Origin: Bradyrhizobium australiense
GTDB lineage: Bacteria > Pseudomonadota > Alphaproteobacteria > Rhizobiales > Xanthobacteraceae
Assembly (NCBI RefSeq): GCF_013114825.1
Contig: NZ_JAAVLX010000010.1
Location: 248,001-312,000 of the forward strand
Direction: 5' to 3'
Length of the DNA: 64,000 bases
Both the position numbers and the translations under genes were made by a program. Positions 51,947-61,598 of this stretch are shown here, in pieces. The notes beneath the pieces were generated by a model. It saw only the letters and a list, made by a program, of their open reading frames with translations. It had not been told where the DNA came from and did not search any database. Each line of letters starts with the position of its first letter. Within the stretch, counting starts at the first letter, position 1.

Positions 51947-53125
51947 TCAAGTCGTCGTACCGTAGCACTGTCTTGCACGTTGGACCGCATTTGCAAAGTC
52001 CGTAGCAAAGGCGGCCACGCGGTCATCTTGGTCTGGGACAAGACTTCGAGCAAATGGTGCCGCTGAGTCGTGCGCAAGCCGCACAAGGTGATCCGCCAGC
52101 GCTGCAGGATCCTCTGTCCCAAAGTAACTCGCGGTACCACCGGTCTGCTCGCGGTGGACCTCCAGGTCGGACAATATCATCGGCACCCCGAACGATTTCG
52201 CTTCTTCGACTGTTGTGCTCCATCCCTCCGATCGGGACGGGTTTATCAGTGCGGTGCATCCCCTCAGCAGCGCGTAAACGTGCGAAAGCGGAATCATTCC
52301 CAGATGACGGAAGCGTTTTTCGAGCCCGCGACTTCGGACCCCCGCCATGACCTCATCGAAGTAGCCTCGCTCGCGCCGATCTTCGGTGCTGCCCGATGCG
52401 CACACGACTGCATCGAACCCTCGATCCGCCAGGATGGCCAGCGCATCGACGACCACCTGGTGATTCTTGTGCGTGTAGAACTGATTGGGCAGGTAGAAAT
52501 ACTTTTCAGGCAACTGATACTGCGCAACGACCTCAGCCGGATTTGCGGTCAGGAACGCCGGCGACGGCCCGGTCGCAAAACGAACCACGCAGACCTCGTT
52601 CTTCGCTCCGGGATAGAACTTCCGAAAATCGCGACGCGAGCTTTCGCTGCTCAGCATGACGGTCCGCCCGGATGCGATCTGCATTCGGAAGCCGGCTTCG
52701 CGACGCCACCGCGCCGTTGCCGGAAACAGCTGCGGCAATCGTCGATGCTGAAAATCGGGAAACCATGCCACTGCAGGATAAGGCAGTCGCCAGCCAAAGA
52801 AGCGGGCAGCCTCGAAGATGGCATCGATGCGGTGCGTCCGGAATTCCGCCACCGCCTCCCGGTCCAATCCCCATGCCAGCGCGGCAGCCAATCCGACACG
52901 GCCGTCGAACGCCGCCGATCGCACCACCTCCACATCAGGTATCGCGGCAAGCGGCGCAAGATCGGCATCATCGTCACCGGTCCCGGCAAACAGGACGGGC
53001 GCAAACTCGCCGGAGCGGAACTTGCTCAGCGCCGCAAATAGATTGCTTTGATAGTTGTAGCCACCGGCCCAGAGCCGGCGCGGAATGTGGGTAAAGGCGA
53101 GACGTAGTGGCGCACCGGGGCTCAC
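51947..53125 (-). CDS. GT-B fold glycosyltransferase (GT4-like)
   Basis: A 392-residue retaining glycosyltransferase of the GT4/group 1 type. The C-terminal nucleotide-sugar domain has 'YFYLPNQFYTHKNHQVVVDA' and 'CTALINPSRSEGWSTTVEEA' with the E-x7-E motif ('SEGWSTTVEEAKSFGVP'), followed by 'ILSDLEVHREQTGG'. It would add a sugar from an NDP donor to the growing lipid-linked repeat on the cytoplasmic face. It overlaps the upstream epimerase gene by 4 bp and is the last gene of the ten-gene operon. Confidence 0.88.
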   Translation of the reverse strand: MSPGAPLRLAFTHIPRRLWAGGYNYQSNLFAALSKFRSGEFAPVLFAGTGDDDADLAPLAAIPDVEVVRSAAFDGRVGLAAALAWGLDREAVAEFRTHRIDAIFEAARFFGWRLPYPAVAWFPDFQHRRLPQLFPATARWRREAGFRMQIASGRTVMLSSESSRRDFRKFYPGAKNEVCVVRFATGPSPAFLTANPAEVVAQYQLPEKYFYLPNQFYTHKNHQVVVDALAILADRGFDAVVCASGSTEDRRERGYFDEVMAGVRSRGLEKRFRHLGMIPLSHVYALLRGCTALINPSRSEGWSTTVEEAKSFGVPMILSDLEVHREQTGGTASYFGTEDPAALADHLVRLAHDSAAPFARSLVPDQDDRVAAFATDFANAVQRARQCYGTTT

Positions 53126-54051
53126 CGGATCTGATCCTTGAACCAGGAAACATAGTCGGCAAGGCCCTGTTCAACCTGGATCTTCCAGTCGAAGGGCAGA
53201 GTACGTGGCATGGCGTCGTCCGACAGCAGACTCGTCGGATCTCCGGCACGAACGATTCCTGAGAACTGTACGGAGATGGTTCCGCCCCAGCATTCTGCAA
53301 TTCTCGCGGCAACCCGCGCCACGGTCGTTCCGAGCCCGGAGCCCGCATTGATGACCTGAAAGGCCTCCGACTGCGGCTTTCCGTCAATCGCGGTCAATAG
53401 CCGAGCGACGTCACGAACATCCGTCCAGTCACGCACCTCTGCGCCTGTGCCCCCTAGCACCAGCCTCCTATCGCCCGCCTGCAGGCGCGAGCAGATGTCC
53501 CATGGCAATTGTTTGCGCAAGTTCGGCCCATAGATCGAGAACAACCGCGCGACCGTGCTCTGCAAGCCAAAGGTGACGGCGTAGCTCCGGCACAATTGCT
53601 CCATTATCAGCTTGTGCTGGCCGTAGGGCGACATCGGAAGGGTTGCGGCGTCCACTGCAATCGCTCCCGCATGGCCGGCGCCATAGACGGCCGCGCTCGA
53701 CGCGACGATAACGCGACAATCCCTGGCGGCCCCGCGCAGCCACTCCAGCAGCCTGGCCGTGCTCGTAACGGTGCGCGAAAAATCCTCAAACGGCTGCGCG
53801 ATTGACAACCCGACCGATGATCCCCCGGCCAAGTGGAAGATGGTCGATGGCAGTCCGGCGCGCTCCGCAAGCGCGTTGAGATTGGCCGCATCGATCTCGC
53901 CGTTCAGCCAATGCTCGAGACCGATGCGGTGCCGTTCGGCTTCGCCGATCGCGCCATGGCCGATGCCATGAACGCGATTGCCCCGATCGGCCAACACCCT
54001 GACGAGATGCCGACCGATGAAGCCATTGGCGCCGGTAACCCAGATGATCAT
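53122..54051 (-). CDS. NAD-dependent epimerase/dehydratase
   Basis: A 309-residue extended SDR with cofactor loop 'MIIWVTGANGFIGRHLVRVL', 'IFHLAGGSSVGLSI', 'VIVASSAAVYG' and 'PMSPYGQHKLIMEQL' (YxxxK), then 'VARLFSIYGPNLRKQLPWDI'. It is similar to NDP-hexose 4-reductases or epimerases of the RmlD/GalE group. It is coupled on both sides by 4-bp overlaps (methyltransferase gene upstream, glycosyltransferase gene downstream), so it likely makes or modifies the sugar used there. Confidence 0.86.
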   Translation of the reverse strand: MIIWVTGANGFIGRHLVRVLADRGNRVHGIGHGAIGEAERHRIGLEHWLNGEIDAANLNALAERAGLPSTIFHLAGGSSVGLSIAQPFEDFSRTVTSTARLLEWLRGAARDCRVIVASSAAVYGAGHAGAIAVDAATLPMSPYGQHKLIMEQLCRSYAVTFGLQSTVARLFSIYGPNLRKQLPWDICSRLQAGDRRLVLGGTGAEVRDWTDVRDVARLLTAIDGKPQSEAFQVINAGSGLGTTVARVAARIAECWGGTISVQFSGIVRAGDPTSLLSDDAMPRTLPFDWKIQVEQGLADYVSWFKDQIR

Positions 54052-54902
54052 GATTGTGCCTTGTGACAGACAAATGAGTAGAGCCGGCCGGGCCGGTGGT
54101 CAAAGCGCTCTGCCATCGAAAGCAGCGAGGTGAAGACGCTCCTGGAAGCGAGCGCGGCGCGCCAAACGGGCCTGACCGGAATCTTGTCCGTCAATCTCTC
54201 CACGACGGCCGCCCGCAGCGTCTCGATTGTATGGGGAAACAGATTGATCGGGCTCTTGAGCGGCGAGAGCACCTCGATCGCTGCAAATCTCGCATTCCTC
54301 AACGCGCCGATATATCGATCGAGAAGATACGCGTGCTCGCCGCCATAGAGGTGATGCAGGGGATGCTGATCGAGGAATGCCCCGAGATCTGATTCCCTGC
54401 TGATCACGTGTTCGCGCGCGGCGATGAGCATTCCACCCGGACGAAGCACGCGGAACATTTCCCGGCAGGCGCTGTCGAGATCGCGCATATGGTGCAGCAC
54501 GGCGCGCGCGAACACGACATCGAATGTGCCGTCAGCGAACGGGAGGCGCTCGGAAAACTCCTCAACCACCTCGATCGGCAAGCCAGCCTCGGTCGCGAGC
54601 CCGCGGATCGCCGCCGTCCCGACCACGACGCTGGGGTCAGGCTCGAGCGCAGTGACCGCAAATCCGCTTCGCGCCAGCGCGTAGCTCGCAATTCCGCGCC
54701 CGGCGCCGACGTCGAGCGCCTTGCCGGTCCGATTCTCCAAAAACTTCGAAACCGCCTGCCATTCGCCACTGGCAAAATAACGCTTGGCCGCATCGATCAG
54801 AGGGTCGTCATAGAACGCGTCGAGCACAAGTTGCCGCTGGTCCGGCTGGTTGCGCAGCCAAACCACGGCATCTTCCCACGTCGTGAATGGCTGCTCCACC
54901 AT
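54048..54902 (-). CDS. Class I SAM-dependent methyltransferase
   Basis: A 284-residue methyltransferase. Motif I is 'ALDVGAGRG' at 62-70, the acidic 'VTALEPDPS' follows, 'FDVVFARAVLHHMRDLDSAC' is the motif IV/post region, and 'MFRVLRPGGMLIAAREHV' is motif VI. Within a polysaccharide operon it probably methylates a sugar hydroxyl, as is common in Bradyrhizobium O-antigens. Its stop overlaps the start of the epimerase gene. Confidence 0.87.
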   Translation of the reverse strand: MVEQPFTTWEDAVVWLRNQPDQRQLVLDAFYDDPLIDAAKRYFASGEWQAVSKFLENRTGKALDVGAGRGIASYALARSGFAVTALEPDPSVVVGTAAIRGLATEAGLPIEVVEEFSERLPFADGTFDVVFARAVLHHMRDLDSACREMFRVLRPGGMLIAAREHVISRESDLGAFLDQHPLHHLYGGEHAYLLDRYIGALRNARFAAIEVLSPLKSPINLFPHTIETLRAAVVERLTDKIPVRPVWRAALASRSVFTSLLSMAERFDHRPGRLYSFVCHKAQS

Positions 54903-54926
54903 AAACTAGCTAACCCAACGCGCCAT

Positions 54927-55994
54927 TCAGATCAGATCCTGAAATTTCGCCCATTGCAGTTGTTTGCTATAGCGCTCCTTTACCATGGCGCAACCCGCCT
55001 CAGCGATGGATCTTGCCAGGGTTTCATCTCTCATCAGCCTGTTGATCAGCTCCGGTATTTGCTCGGGCGAGGAATATTCCAGCATGGTTTCGCCATCAAC
55101 GAAACCCTCCGGGTAGCGCCCTGCGTCCGTCAAAAGGACGGCTCCGCATCCCGTCGCCTCAAAGCACCTCATATTGCCGCGGTCATCTCCCGCCATGTCG
55201 ACCGCACCGTTGAATACGATCCGGCTTTTGGCGATCGCGGCATACGCGTCCAGGCCATACAACGAATCGGCGCGAATCTGGCGAATTTCGTCCGGATGAC
55301 GGTATGAGCGAAGCACCGGCACGGGAGGAAGAAAATTTGCCAATCGGGTGAGGCGTGAATCTTCGAGGTAAAACCTTGCTCGGACACTAGGTGTCAAAGC
55401 CGCAGCCCGGAGTGCCTGGCTGCGCTTGACGTGGTGGCGCGAGAATCCTCCGATGAAGATGAGGTCAAGCTCATCACTTCGGGCTTTGGCATAGGCGTCC
55501 ATCACAGGATCATGCGCCGGAAAAAAATACGCCACCCGGCAGCCCTTTTGTCGCCAGCTATCGAGGATCGACGGAAAGTTGCACACGATCAGGTCGTATT
55601 TCGTCAGGTTTGCACTTCCGGAAGGCGCGGCTCGCCAGCCAACCGACTTCTTCACACAGCCCGGCAGCTTCGCAACAAACTCACTGCCGTAACGGATCGG
55701 ATCAAGATTATAGAATACTTCAGTGCGATGCTGCTCGATCTGCGCAAGCAGAATTTGCTCGAGGTTCTTTGTCCGCAGACCATTCTCTTTCGCCCAAAGC
55801 ATCTGCAGGCGTTCATCGTCTCCATTGGTGTAAAATGCGTCCGGGCTGTCGGTGAGCACAGGCAGAAGAATATGGGACGCAGTGAATCTCGTATCCAGAA
55901 ATTGTGCGCGTCCGGCGGCAAAGGTTTGATAGGGCGACTGGCGACGATGGACACGGAATCCGCGTGACAAGCCGTTGTTCTGGAAAATACGCAT
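54927..55994 (-). CDS. CgeB-like glycosyltransferase
   Basis: A 355-residue protein of the CgeB/Glyco_trans_1_2 type. It has an N-terminal domain with 'DLIVCNFPSILDSWRQKGCR' and 'RVAYFFPAHDPVMDAYA', a middle 'LDLIFIGGFSRHHVKR', and the family's C-terminal signature 'GNMRCFEATGCGAVLLTDAG' followed by 'FVDGETMLEYSSPEQIPELI'. ATG 55994 (MRIFQNNG) is preferred to 56018, which would overlap the upstream gene by 20 bp. It should transfer a sugar in repeat-unit assembly. Confidence 0.82.
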   Translation of the reverse strand: MRIFQNNGLSRGFRVHRRQSPYQTFAAGRAQFLDTRFTASHILLPVLTDSPDAFYTNGDDERLQMLWAKENGLRTKNLEQILLAQIEQHRTEVFYNLDPIRYGSEFVAKLPGCVKKSVGWRAAPSGSANLTKYDLIVCNFPSILDSWRQKGCRVAYFFPAHDPVMDAYAKARSDELDLIFIGGFSRHHVKRSQALRAAALTPSVRARFYLEDSRLTRLANFLPPVPVLRSYRHPDEIRQIRADSLYGLDAYAAIAKSRIVFNGAVDMAGDDRGNMRCFEATGCGAVLLTDAGRYPEGFVDGETMLEYSSPEQIPELINRLMRDETLARSIAEAGCAMVKERYSKQLQWAKFQDLI

Positions 55995-55998
55995 GCAA

Positions 55999-56589
55999 TC
56001 AACCCGCGGGATTTGCATCTGGTGGGGGGCTTAACGAGCGAATTACTCTGGCCGGATTCCCGACTGCCAGGGTGTATGGTGGAATATCGCGGGTTACAAC
56101 CGAACACGCTCCGATCACGGCACCCTCTCCAATCGTAACTCCCTTCAGCACACTCACGTTAAATCCGATCCAGGCCCTATCGCTCACCACGACTGGCGCA
56201 TGCGCGATCTTCTTCCAATCTTTCCGCCCCGCGCCCCATTCGAGAACATCGTTCCGGCGATCCATCCAATCGATGCTGTGGGAATCGTGATCCACGATCG
56301 TAACACCCCACGATATGATGACATCGTCGCCGATGGCGAGACTTCGATAGCAGACCAGATGGCTTCGTCCGATGTATGTGCGATTTCCGATCTGAATTTT
56401 GCCTCCAGATTCCTCGAAGCTGATATCGGCGTGGACGATTGAATTTTCTCCGACTGACAGCTCGTTTCCGGCCGCTCGCCTGATGCGACGCCATGCGATC
56501 GTGGTTCCACGTCCGATATTTACCGCCCCGGAAAGCCGGCTCTTCCAGCCAAGGATGGCGTCGATCACGCCTATCAGGATGAGCCGCAT
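55999..56589 (-). CDS. Hexapeptide-repeat acyltransferase
   Basis: A 196-residue left-handed beta-helix acyltransferase. Hexapeptide turns are visible at 'GAVNIGRGTTIAW', 'IQIGNRTYIGRSH', 'LAIGDDVIISWGVTIVDHDS' and 'AWIGFNVSVLKGVTIGEGAV', and the end 'GACSVVTRDIPPYTLAVGNP' is typical of the WbbJ/maltose acetyltransferase-like group. The histidine in 'VDHDSH' fits the catalytic position. It probably O-acetylates a sugar of the polysaccharide. Confidence 0.88.
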   Translation of the reverse strand: MRLILIGVIDAILGWKSRLSGAVNIGRGTTIAWRRIRRAAGNELSVGENSIVHADISFEESGGKIQIGNRTYIGRSHLVCYRSLAIGDDVIISWGVTIVDHDSHSIDWMDRRNDVLEWGAGRKDWKKIAHAPVVVSDRAWIGFNVSVLKGVTIGEGAVIGACSVVTRDIPPYTLAVGNPARVIRSLSPPPDANPAG

Positions 56590-56590
56590 G

Positions 56591-58426
56591 TCAGGACCTT
56601 GCCAGCATCCATTTCATATTCAGGTACGGCCAGATTCGGCTGGCGGTCTCCCAATCCCATTGCTTCGAGGAGGTCAGGCGACTGACCGTCTGTCGTAAGC
56701 CTTCCTCGTCGACCAGCTCGGCGAAAGCCGGCACCTTCCGATCGAGCAGGCTGGCAGTCCAGCCGGCGAGCGGCCCGTTCAGCCATTCCGGCATCGGCGA
56801 ATTGAAGCCCACCTTCCGGCGCCCCATGCGAATGGATTCCGGCATCAGGTTGGCCATCGCCTGCCGCGCAATCACCTTGGAATAGCCATCGGAAAACTTA
56901 CATGCCTCCGGCAATGCCATGGTGTATGTCACCAGGCGCCAGTCCATGAACGGCATCCGGACCTCGATGCCGTGCGCCATCGACAGGCGATCGAAGTTTC
57001 GCAGGATGGTCGGCAGCACCGTGCTGTGAAACATCCGATAGAGACGACGGTTCAATGCGCTCCATTCACGCGGCAACATGTCATCCTCGCCGACCAACGG
57101 AAGCTCCGCCGGGACATCGCGCAGGCCGCCGCGCAGGAAATAGTGCCCCTGCCGCCTGATCATCAGCGCCCGAAGCAGATCGACGCCTCGCCTCGCCAGC
57201 GCCGAGTTCGAGCCAAGCGCGGCAGCCGCGTTTCGCAGCCGGAACGCGCCCGATTGTCCCTCCTGGAGATAGGCTCCCATCAATTCGTCCGCGCCATGAC
57301 CGTCCAGCGACACCGTCACGTTGTGCCGCCTGAGCTCTCGATAGATCAACCAGGCCGCGCTTGGAAGTCCGATATAGACGTCATCATTGTCGTCAAGGAT
57401 CTGGTCGAGTTCGGTCAGCGCGTCGGCCCGCCCGATCTCGAGGAATGTCGGCACGACATCCGCCCAGGCCGCGGCCTGCTCGGCCATCGGCCGCTCATCG
57501 TTGGAGGCGCCGGGAAACGTCGCGACGAAGGCGTGACGCCACGAGGTGCTGTCCCGCGGACCCATGCCGGCCGTTTCATGCGCGGCCATGGTGCAGATCA
57601 CGGCTGACGAATCGAACCCGCCGGACAGACAAGTCCCGATCGGAACGTCGCTTCGCATTCGCAGCGCAACCGCATCCTGGAAAATCTCGCGAAAGCGTTC
57701 CACGCGCTCTGCTTCGGTGGCCGGTATCGTCGGCAGATGATCCACCGTTCGCCACCAGCGCCGGATCTCCAATTTTCCCCTGCGTAGCCACATGCAGTGT
57801 CCGCCTTGTAGGCGGCGCACCTCCCGGCATAGCGTCCGCTCGCTTGCCTCGACCCCGAACGCATCGAGGAGGAGCCGCCGGGCCACATCGACATCCAGCG
57901 AAACGGTGATGAGACCGCTTCGCTCCAACGCGCGCTGCTCGGATGCAAAGACGAAGCGCTCGGATGTCAACGCATACAATAGCGGCTTGATGCCGAAGCG
58001 GTCGCGCGCCAGAAACAATTCTTCGGTCTGGGTGTCGAAGATCGCCAGCGCCCACATTCCGTTGAAGCGCGTCAGCATGCCTTCCTGCCACGCTCGCCAT
58101 GCAGCGAGAATGACCTCGGTGTCGGACTGGCTACGGAAAACCGCGCCTTGCGCCTCGAGCTCGCGCCGAAGCTCGAGGAAATTGTAGATTTCGCCGTTGA
58201 AGACGATCACATGGCGGCCGTCGGCCGAAACCATCGGCTGATAGCCGCCCTCTCCCGGATCGATGATCGCCAGCCGGCGATGACCGAAAGCCAGATCCCG
58301 GTTCGCGCTGAACCAGCTACCCTCGCCGAAGGGACCGCGATGAGCGACCAGGTTCGTCAACCGCGAGATTTCCGTTAGTTCGACCGCGTTGCCGCGGAGG
58401 TTCACGACACCTGCAATTCCGCACAC
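56591..58426 (-). CDS. AsnB-like glutamine-dependent amidotransferase
   Basis: A 611-residue two-domain enzyme. GTG 58426 makes Cys the second residue (MCGIAGVVN), the N-terminal nucleophile of class II glutamine amidotransferases, followed by 'AHRGPFGEG' and 'VFNGEIYNFLELR'. The C-terminal synthetase domain has the pyrophosphate loop 'CLSGGFDSSAV' at about 266-276 and 'SLDGHGADELMGAY'. It aligns with asparagine synthetase (EC 6.3.5.4). In O-antigen loci such proteins are thought to amidate uronic acids, which fits the wbpB/D/E-like genes upstream. It follows the flippase gene by 2 bp. Confidence 0.9.
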   Translation of the reverse strand: MCGIAGVVNLRGNAVELTEISRLTNLVAHRGPFGEGSWFSANRDLAFGHRRLAIIDPGEGGYQPMVSADGRHVIVFNGEIYNFLELRRELEAQGAVFRSQSDTEVILAAWRAWQEGMLTRFNGMWALAIFDTQTEELFLARDRFGIKPLLYALTSERFVFASEQRALERSGLITVSLDVDVARRLLLDAFGVEASERTLCREVRRLQGGHCMWLRRGKLEIRRWWRTVDHLPTIPATEAERVERFREIFQDAVALRMRSDVPIGTCLSGGFDSSAVICTMAAHETAGMGPRDSTSWRHAFVATFPGASNDERPMAEQAAAWADVVPTFLEIGRADALTELDQILDDNDDVYIGLPSAAWLIYRELRRHNVTVSLDGHGADELMGAYLQEGQSGAFRLRNAAAALGSNSALARRGVDLLRALMIRRQGHYFLRGGLRDVPAELPLVGEDDMLPREWSALNRRLYRMFHSTVLPTILRNFDRLSMAHGIEVRMPFMDWRLVTYTMALPEACKFSDGYSKVIARQAMANLMPESIRMGRRKVGFNSPMPEWLNGPLAGWTASLLDRKVPAFAELVDEEGLRQTVSRLTSSKQWDWETASRIWPYLNMKWMLARS

Positions 58427-58428
58427 GG

Positions 58429-59982
58429 TTAGGCCGCCTTTACAAATAGGAGGCGACTTGCAATGACGCGCAAATCCCTCCAGCAAGCCGCGCCATGCGG
58501 GCCGACCCGCGAGACGGTGACAACGACGACAAAGATAATACCGGCCGCCAGGCAATAGAGACCCCCAACGTACCACCAGTGTGGCGCTTGTTCGAACAGC
58601 CCCTCCTGCGTGGAATGTCGCAGCACGAGTGCCGTGACGATACCGGTCCCCAAAGGCAGCAATACAAAGTGAGCCACCCGCGACCACATGCCAGCGATAC
58701 TGAAACTTTGCCGCAACAAGATGATGGTCGTGACGATCTGCGCCATCATGCCGATGCAGGCACTCCAGCCCGCTGCCTGCCAGCCGAATTGGGGCAAAGC
58801 CACCGCGCTGGTGCTAAGCGTAAACGCGGCCGTTACAAAAGAGATTAGCGCGTTGGAACGGGATCGGCCATTGGCTAGAAGATAGAATGCGAATACGTTC
58901 GCGCTGCACCCTAGCATTCCTGCGATCGAAAGCACCACCAACACACGCTGAGCTTCGACGGCCACTTCCGCGCCAGTCCAGATATGAAGCAGCGGACCGG
59001 CAACGGGAACTAGCGCCCCCAGCGCACTCGCGGCAAGTACGTTGAGGATCCATGAAGATCGAAACAGTAGATCGGCCTTCCGATCACTGGATTCTCCTTG
59101 CAGCGCGCTAAAGAACGGGAACAGGATTTCGCCAATCTTCAAAATGCCAATATACATAGCTTCTTCGAGCCGCTGGGCGATGGTGTAGAAGCCGACAAAC
59201 TGGGGCTGAAGCAGCGCACCTAGCAGGTACCGATCCGCCTGTCCCGCAATCAGGCCGCCGCCTTGGGCGGCCATTTGCCAAGCTCCGAAATTGACGAGAT
59301 CGCCGAGCGGGCCTTGATGAAACGCGGGACGCGCCAGCCATCCACCGATAACCCGGCGCGAAACTGCAACAACTGCAAGTAGGCTCGTGGCAAAGCCTAA
59401 CGCCTGACACCCAAGATACGTTGAGGCCTGTGGCCAGCGCGGAATCAATACCACCATCGATGCCGTTGCGATAATTGCGCTGATGATGCTGATCAAAGCA
59501 ATCCGTGGATAATCCTGGCGCGCGGTAAACAGGGCCAAAAATACCGCTGCTATGCACTGAAATAGCCATCCCACGGCGCCAAAACTGAAGGCTAGTCCGA
59601 GGTCGTCGGCGGCCTTACCGCTGAGGTTGAATGCGAGGCGGGCAAGCGGTGGGCCTCCGAAACACAAGCTTATCATGATCAATCCGCCCATGCCCACCGC
59701 CAGGAGCAATGCAGTGGCGAAGAAACGGCGAGCATCGTCGCGCGCATCGGGCGCCAAACGGTGGGCAAGTTCTCGGGCCGTCGACAGTGCCAGAGAGTTG
59801 CTGAATGTCAGTGCCGGCGCGAGGCACGCTGTCACCAGGGCTGCAACGCCAAATGAGGCCGCGCCCAGACGAAGCACGACGAACGGCAGGATCAGCAAGT
59901 TCAATCCCACACCGACCAAGAAAGCCGCAGCATTCCATCCGGAGTTTCCCAACAGACGAAAACTGCCATTTGGCTCTGCCAT
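58429..59982 (-). CDS. Polysaccharide flippase (Wzx-like, MOP superfamily)
   Basis: A 517-residue membrane protein with about 12-14 hydrophobic segments, in the length range of Wzx/RfbX and PST exporters. It begins 'NSGWNAAAFLVGVGLNLLIL' and has 'GAWQMAAQGGGLIAGQADRY', 'IGILKIGEILFPFFSAL' and 'GRSRSNALISFVTAAF' at positions typical for lipopolysaccharide flippases. It would move the undecaprenol-linked repeat unit across the inner membrane. ATG 59982 is taken as start; an upstream TTG adds six residues. Confidence 0.87.
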   Translation of the reverse strand: MAEPNGSFRLLGNSGWNAAAFLVGVGLNLLILPFVVLRLGAASFGVAALVTACLAPALTFSNSLALSTARELAHRLAPDARDDARRFFATALLLAVGMGGLIMISLCFGGPPLARLAFNLSGKAADDLGLAFSFGAVGWLFQCIAAVFLALFTARQDYPRIALISIISAIIATASMVVLIPRWPQASTYLGCQALGFATSLLAVVAVSRRVIGGWLARPAFHQGPLGDLVNFGAWQMAAQGGGLIAGQADRYLLGALLQPQFVGFYTIAQRLEEAMYIGILKIGEILFPFFSALQGESSDRKADLLFRSSWILNVLAASALGALVPVAGPLLHIWTGAEVAVEAQRVLVVLSIAGMLGCSANVFAFYLLANGRSRSNALISFVTAAFTLSTSAVALPQFGWQAAGWSACIGMMAQIVTTIILLRQSFSIAGMWSRVAHFVLLPLGTGIVTALVLRHSTQEGLFEQAPHWWYVGGLYCLAAGIIFVVVVTVSRVGPHGAACWRDLRVIASRLLFVKAA

Positions 59983-60021
59983 ATCAGCGTCAGGCCCCAA
60001 TCTGCTTCGGATACTTCGGCA

Positions 60022-61119
60022 TTAGAAGGCTCGAATCAGATCGATGACTTCGAATTGTTGATCCCTCGTAATCTCGGCAAACATCGGCAGCGACAGTATC
60101 TGGCCTTGATCGCCATGGGCGTTGGGGAATTGTTCAGGGCGATGCTTGAGCCGGCTATAAGCGGCCAAAAATGGCAATGCCGTGGGATAGTTGATCGCTG
60201 TCTGAATACCATTCGCGCCGAGATGCGCTGCCAGTGCATCGCGGCGCGAATGCTTGATTGTATAAAGATGATAGACGTGGGTGCGCTCCGCAGCGACAGA
60301 GGGCACAACGACATTCTCAATCTGATTGAGATTAGCGTCGTAAACCTTCGCGGCATCCTGGCGCGCCTTGGTCCAAACAGTCAGATGCGGCAACTTGGCC
60401 GACAGGATCGCCGCCTGGATGCCATCGAGGCGGCTGTTGATGCCCTCGATGCGATGTTGATGCTTAATGAGACCGCCGTGACGCGCGAGCATGGTCATGT
60501 GCTCGGCGAGCGCGCTGTCGTTAGTGACGATCGCGCCGGCATCGCCCATTGCGCCAAGATTCTTGCCTGGGTAGAACGAATAAGTCGCGGCAGCGCCGAA
60601 CGTCCCGACCTGCTGGCCTTTATAGCGAGCCAGATGAGCCTGCGCGCAATCCTCCACCACCCAGAGCTTGTGCCTGCGCGCGATTGCCATGATCGCATCC
60701 ATATCCGCCGGCTGCCCGTACAGGTGCACCGGAACGATGCCGACGGTGCGCGGTGTGATCGCGGCCTCGATCGCGGCCGGATCGATCGTGAACGTGGCGC
60801 CGTCGGTATCCGCGAACACCACCCTCGCTCCGGCATGGGTGATCATCGCCGAAGTGCTGATCCATGAATGAGCCGTGGTGATAACCTCATCGCCCGGCTC
60901 GACCTTCAGCGCGGCCATGGCGAGATAGAGCGCATCGGTGCCGTTGGCGCAGGATACGCAGTGCTTGACATCGACGGCATCGGCGAATTGCCGTTCGAAC
61001 TCGTCAACGTAGCTGCCGCGAATGAAGGCGTTATCACGAATGACCGCCGCGATCGCGCCGTCGATATCGCGCTTGATCGTCTGGTATTGCAGCTGCAAAT
61101 CCGCAAACGGTACCGGCAT
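60022..61119 (-). CDS. DegT/DnrJ/EryC1 aminotransferase (WbpE-like)
   Basis: A 365-residue PLP-dependent sugar aminotransferase. The PLP lysine is K186 in 'YSFYPGKNLGAMGDAGA', and 'WVVEDCAQAHLARYKG' holds the aspartate (D157) that contacts the pyridine nitrogen. It starts 'VPFADLQLQYQTIKRDIDGA'. With the acetyltransferase and oxidoreductase genes directly upstream it matches WbpE, which aminates the 3-keto group of UDP-GlcNAc uronate. ATG 61119 follows AGGAAA with 7 nt spacing. Confidence 0.9.
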   Translation of the reverse strand: MPVPFADLQLQYQTIKRDIDGAIAAVIRDNAFIRGSYVDEFERQFADAVDVKHCVSCANGTDALYLAMAALKVEPGDEVITTAHSWISTSAMITHAGARVVFADTDGATFTIDPAAIEAAITPRTVGIVPVHLYGQPADMDAIMAIARRHKLWVVEDCAQAHLARYKGQQVGTFGAAATYSFYPGKNLGAMGDAGAIVTNDSALAEHMTMLARHGGLIKHQHRIEGINSRLDGIQAAILSAKLPHLTVWTKARQDAAKVYDANLNQIENVVVPSVAAERTHVYHLYTIKHSRRDALAAHLGANGIQTAINYPTALPFLAAYSRLKHRPEQFPNAHGDQGQILSLPMFAEITRDQQFEVIDLIRAF

Positions 61120-61130
61120 CAAACTATTTC

Positions 61131-61598
61131 CTATCTTCGCGAGGCGAGCCGGCGCGCGGGGTTACCCGCGTAGGTGCCGGCCGTAGTGATATCCCCGGTT
61201 ACTACCGAACCCGCTCCGATCACGACATCATCAGCTATCTGAACCGGCATGATCGTTGCGTTTGAGCCGATAGAGACCCTATTGCCGATCTTAGTCTCCC
61301 GCCACAGTTCATGGCGACCGCGAGCGGGACCACCGGTCGCGAAAGTGTCGTTGATAAACATAACACCATGCCCGATGAAGCAATCTTCCCCCATCGTCAC
61401 CAATTCACAGACAAACGCATGCGACTGTACGCGGGTGCGAGGGCCGATGCTGACGCCTTTCTGAATTTCTGTAAACGGCCCGATAAAGCAATTGTCGCCG
61501 ATCTTGCACTCATAGAGATTGCAGGGTTCGACAATTTTGACCCCGGCGCCGAATTCGACGTCGCGGACGCCGACCTTAACCCGCTGCGGATCGTTCAC
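61131..61598 (-). CDS. Hexapeptide N-acetyltransferase (WbpD-like)
   Basis: A 155-residue left-handed beta-helix protein. The pattern 'CKIGDNCFIGPFTEIQKGVS', 'CELVTMGEDCFIGHGVMFIN' and 'KIGNRVSIGSNATIMPVQIA' closely follows WbpD/WlbB, the enzymes that N-acetylate the 3-amino group of UDP-3-amino-2-acetamido uronic acid. The length is slightly short but typical. Its start overlaps the stop of the oxidoreductase gene (61595-61598, ATGA), and the aminotransferase gene follows after 11 bp. Confidence 0.9.
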   Translation of the reverse strand: MNDPQRVKVGVRDVEFGAGVKIVEPCNLYECKIGDNCFIGPFTEIQKGVSIGPRTRVQSHAFVCELVTMGEDCFIGHGVMFINDTFATGGPARGRHELWRETKIGNRVSIGSNATIMPVQIADDVVIGAGSVVTGDITTAGTYAGNPARRLASRR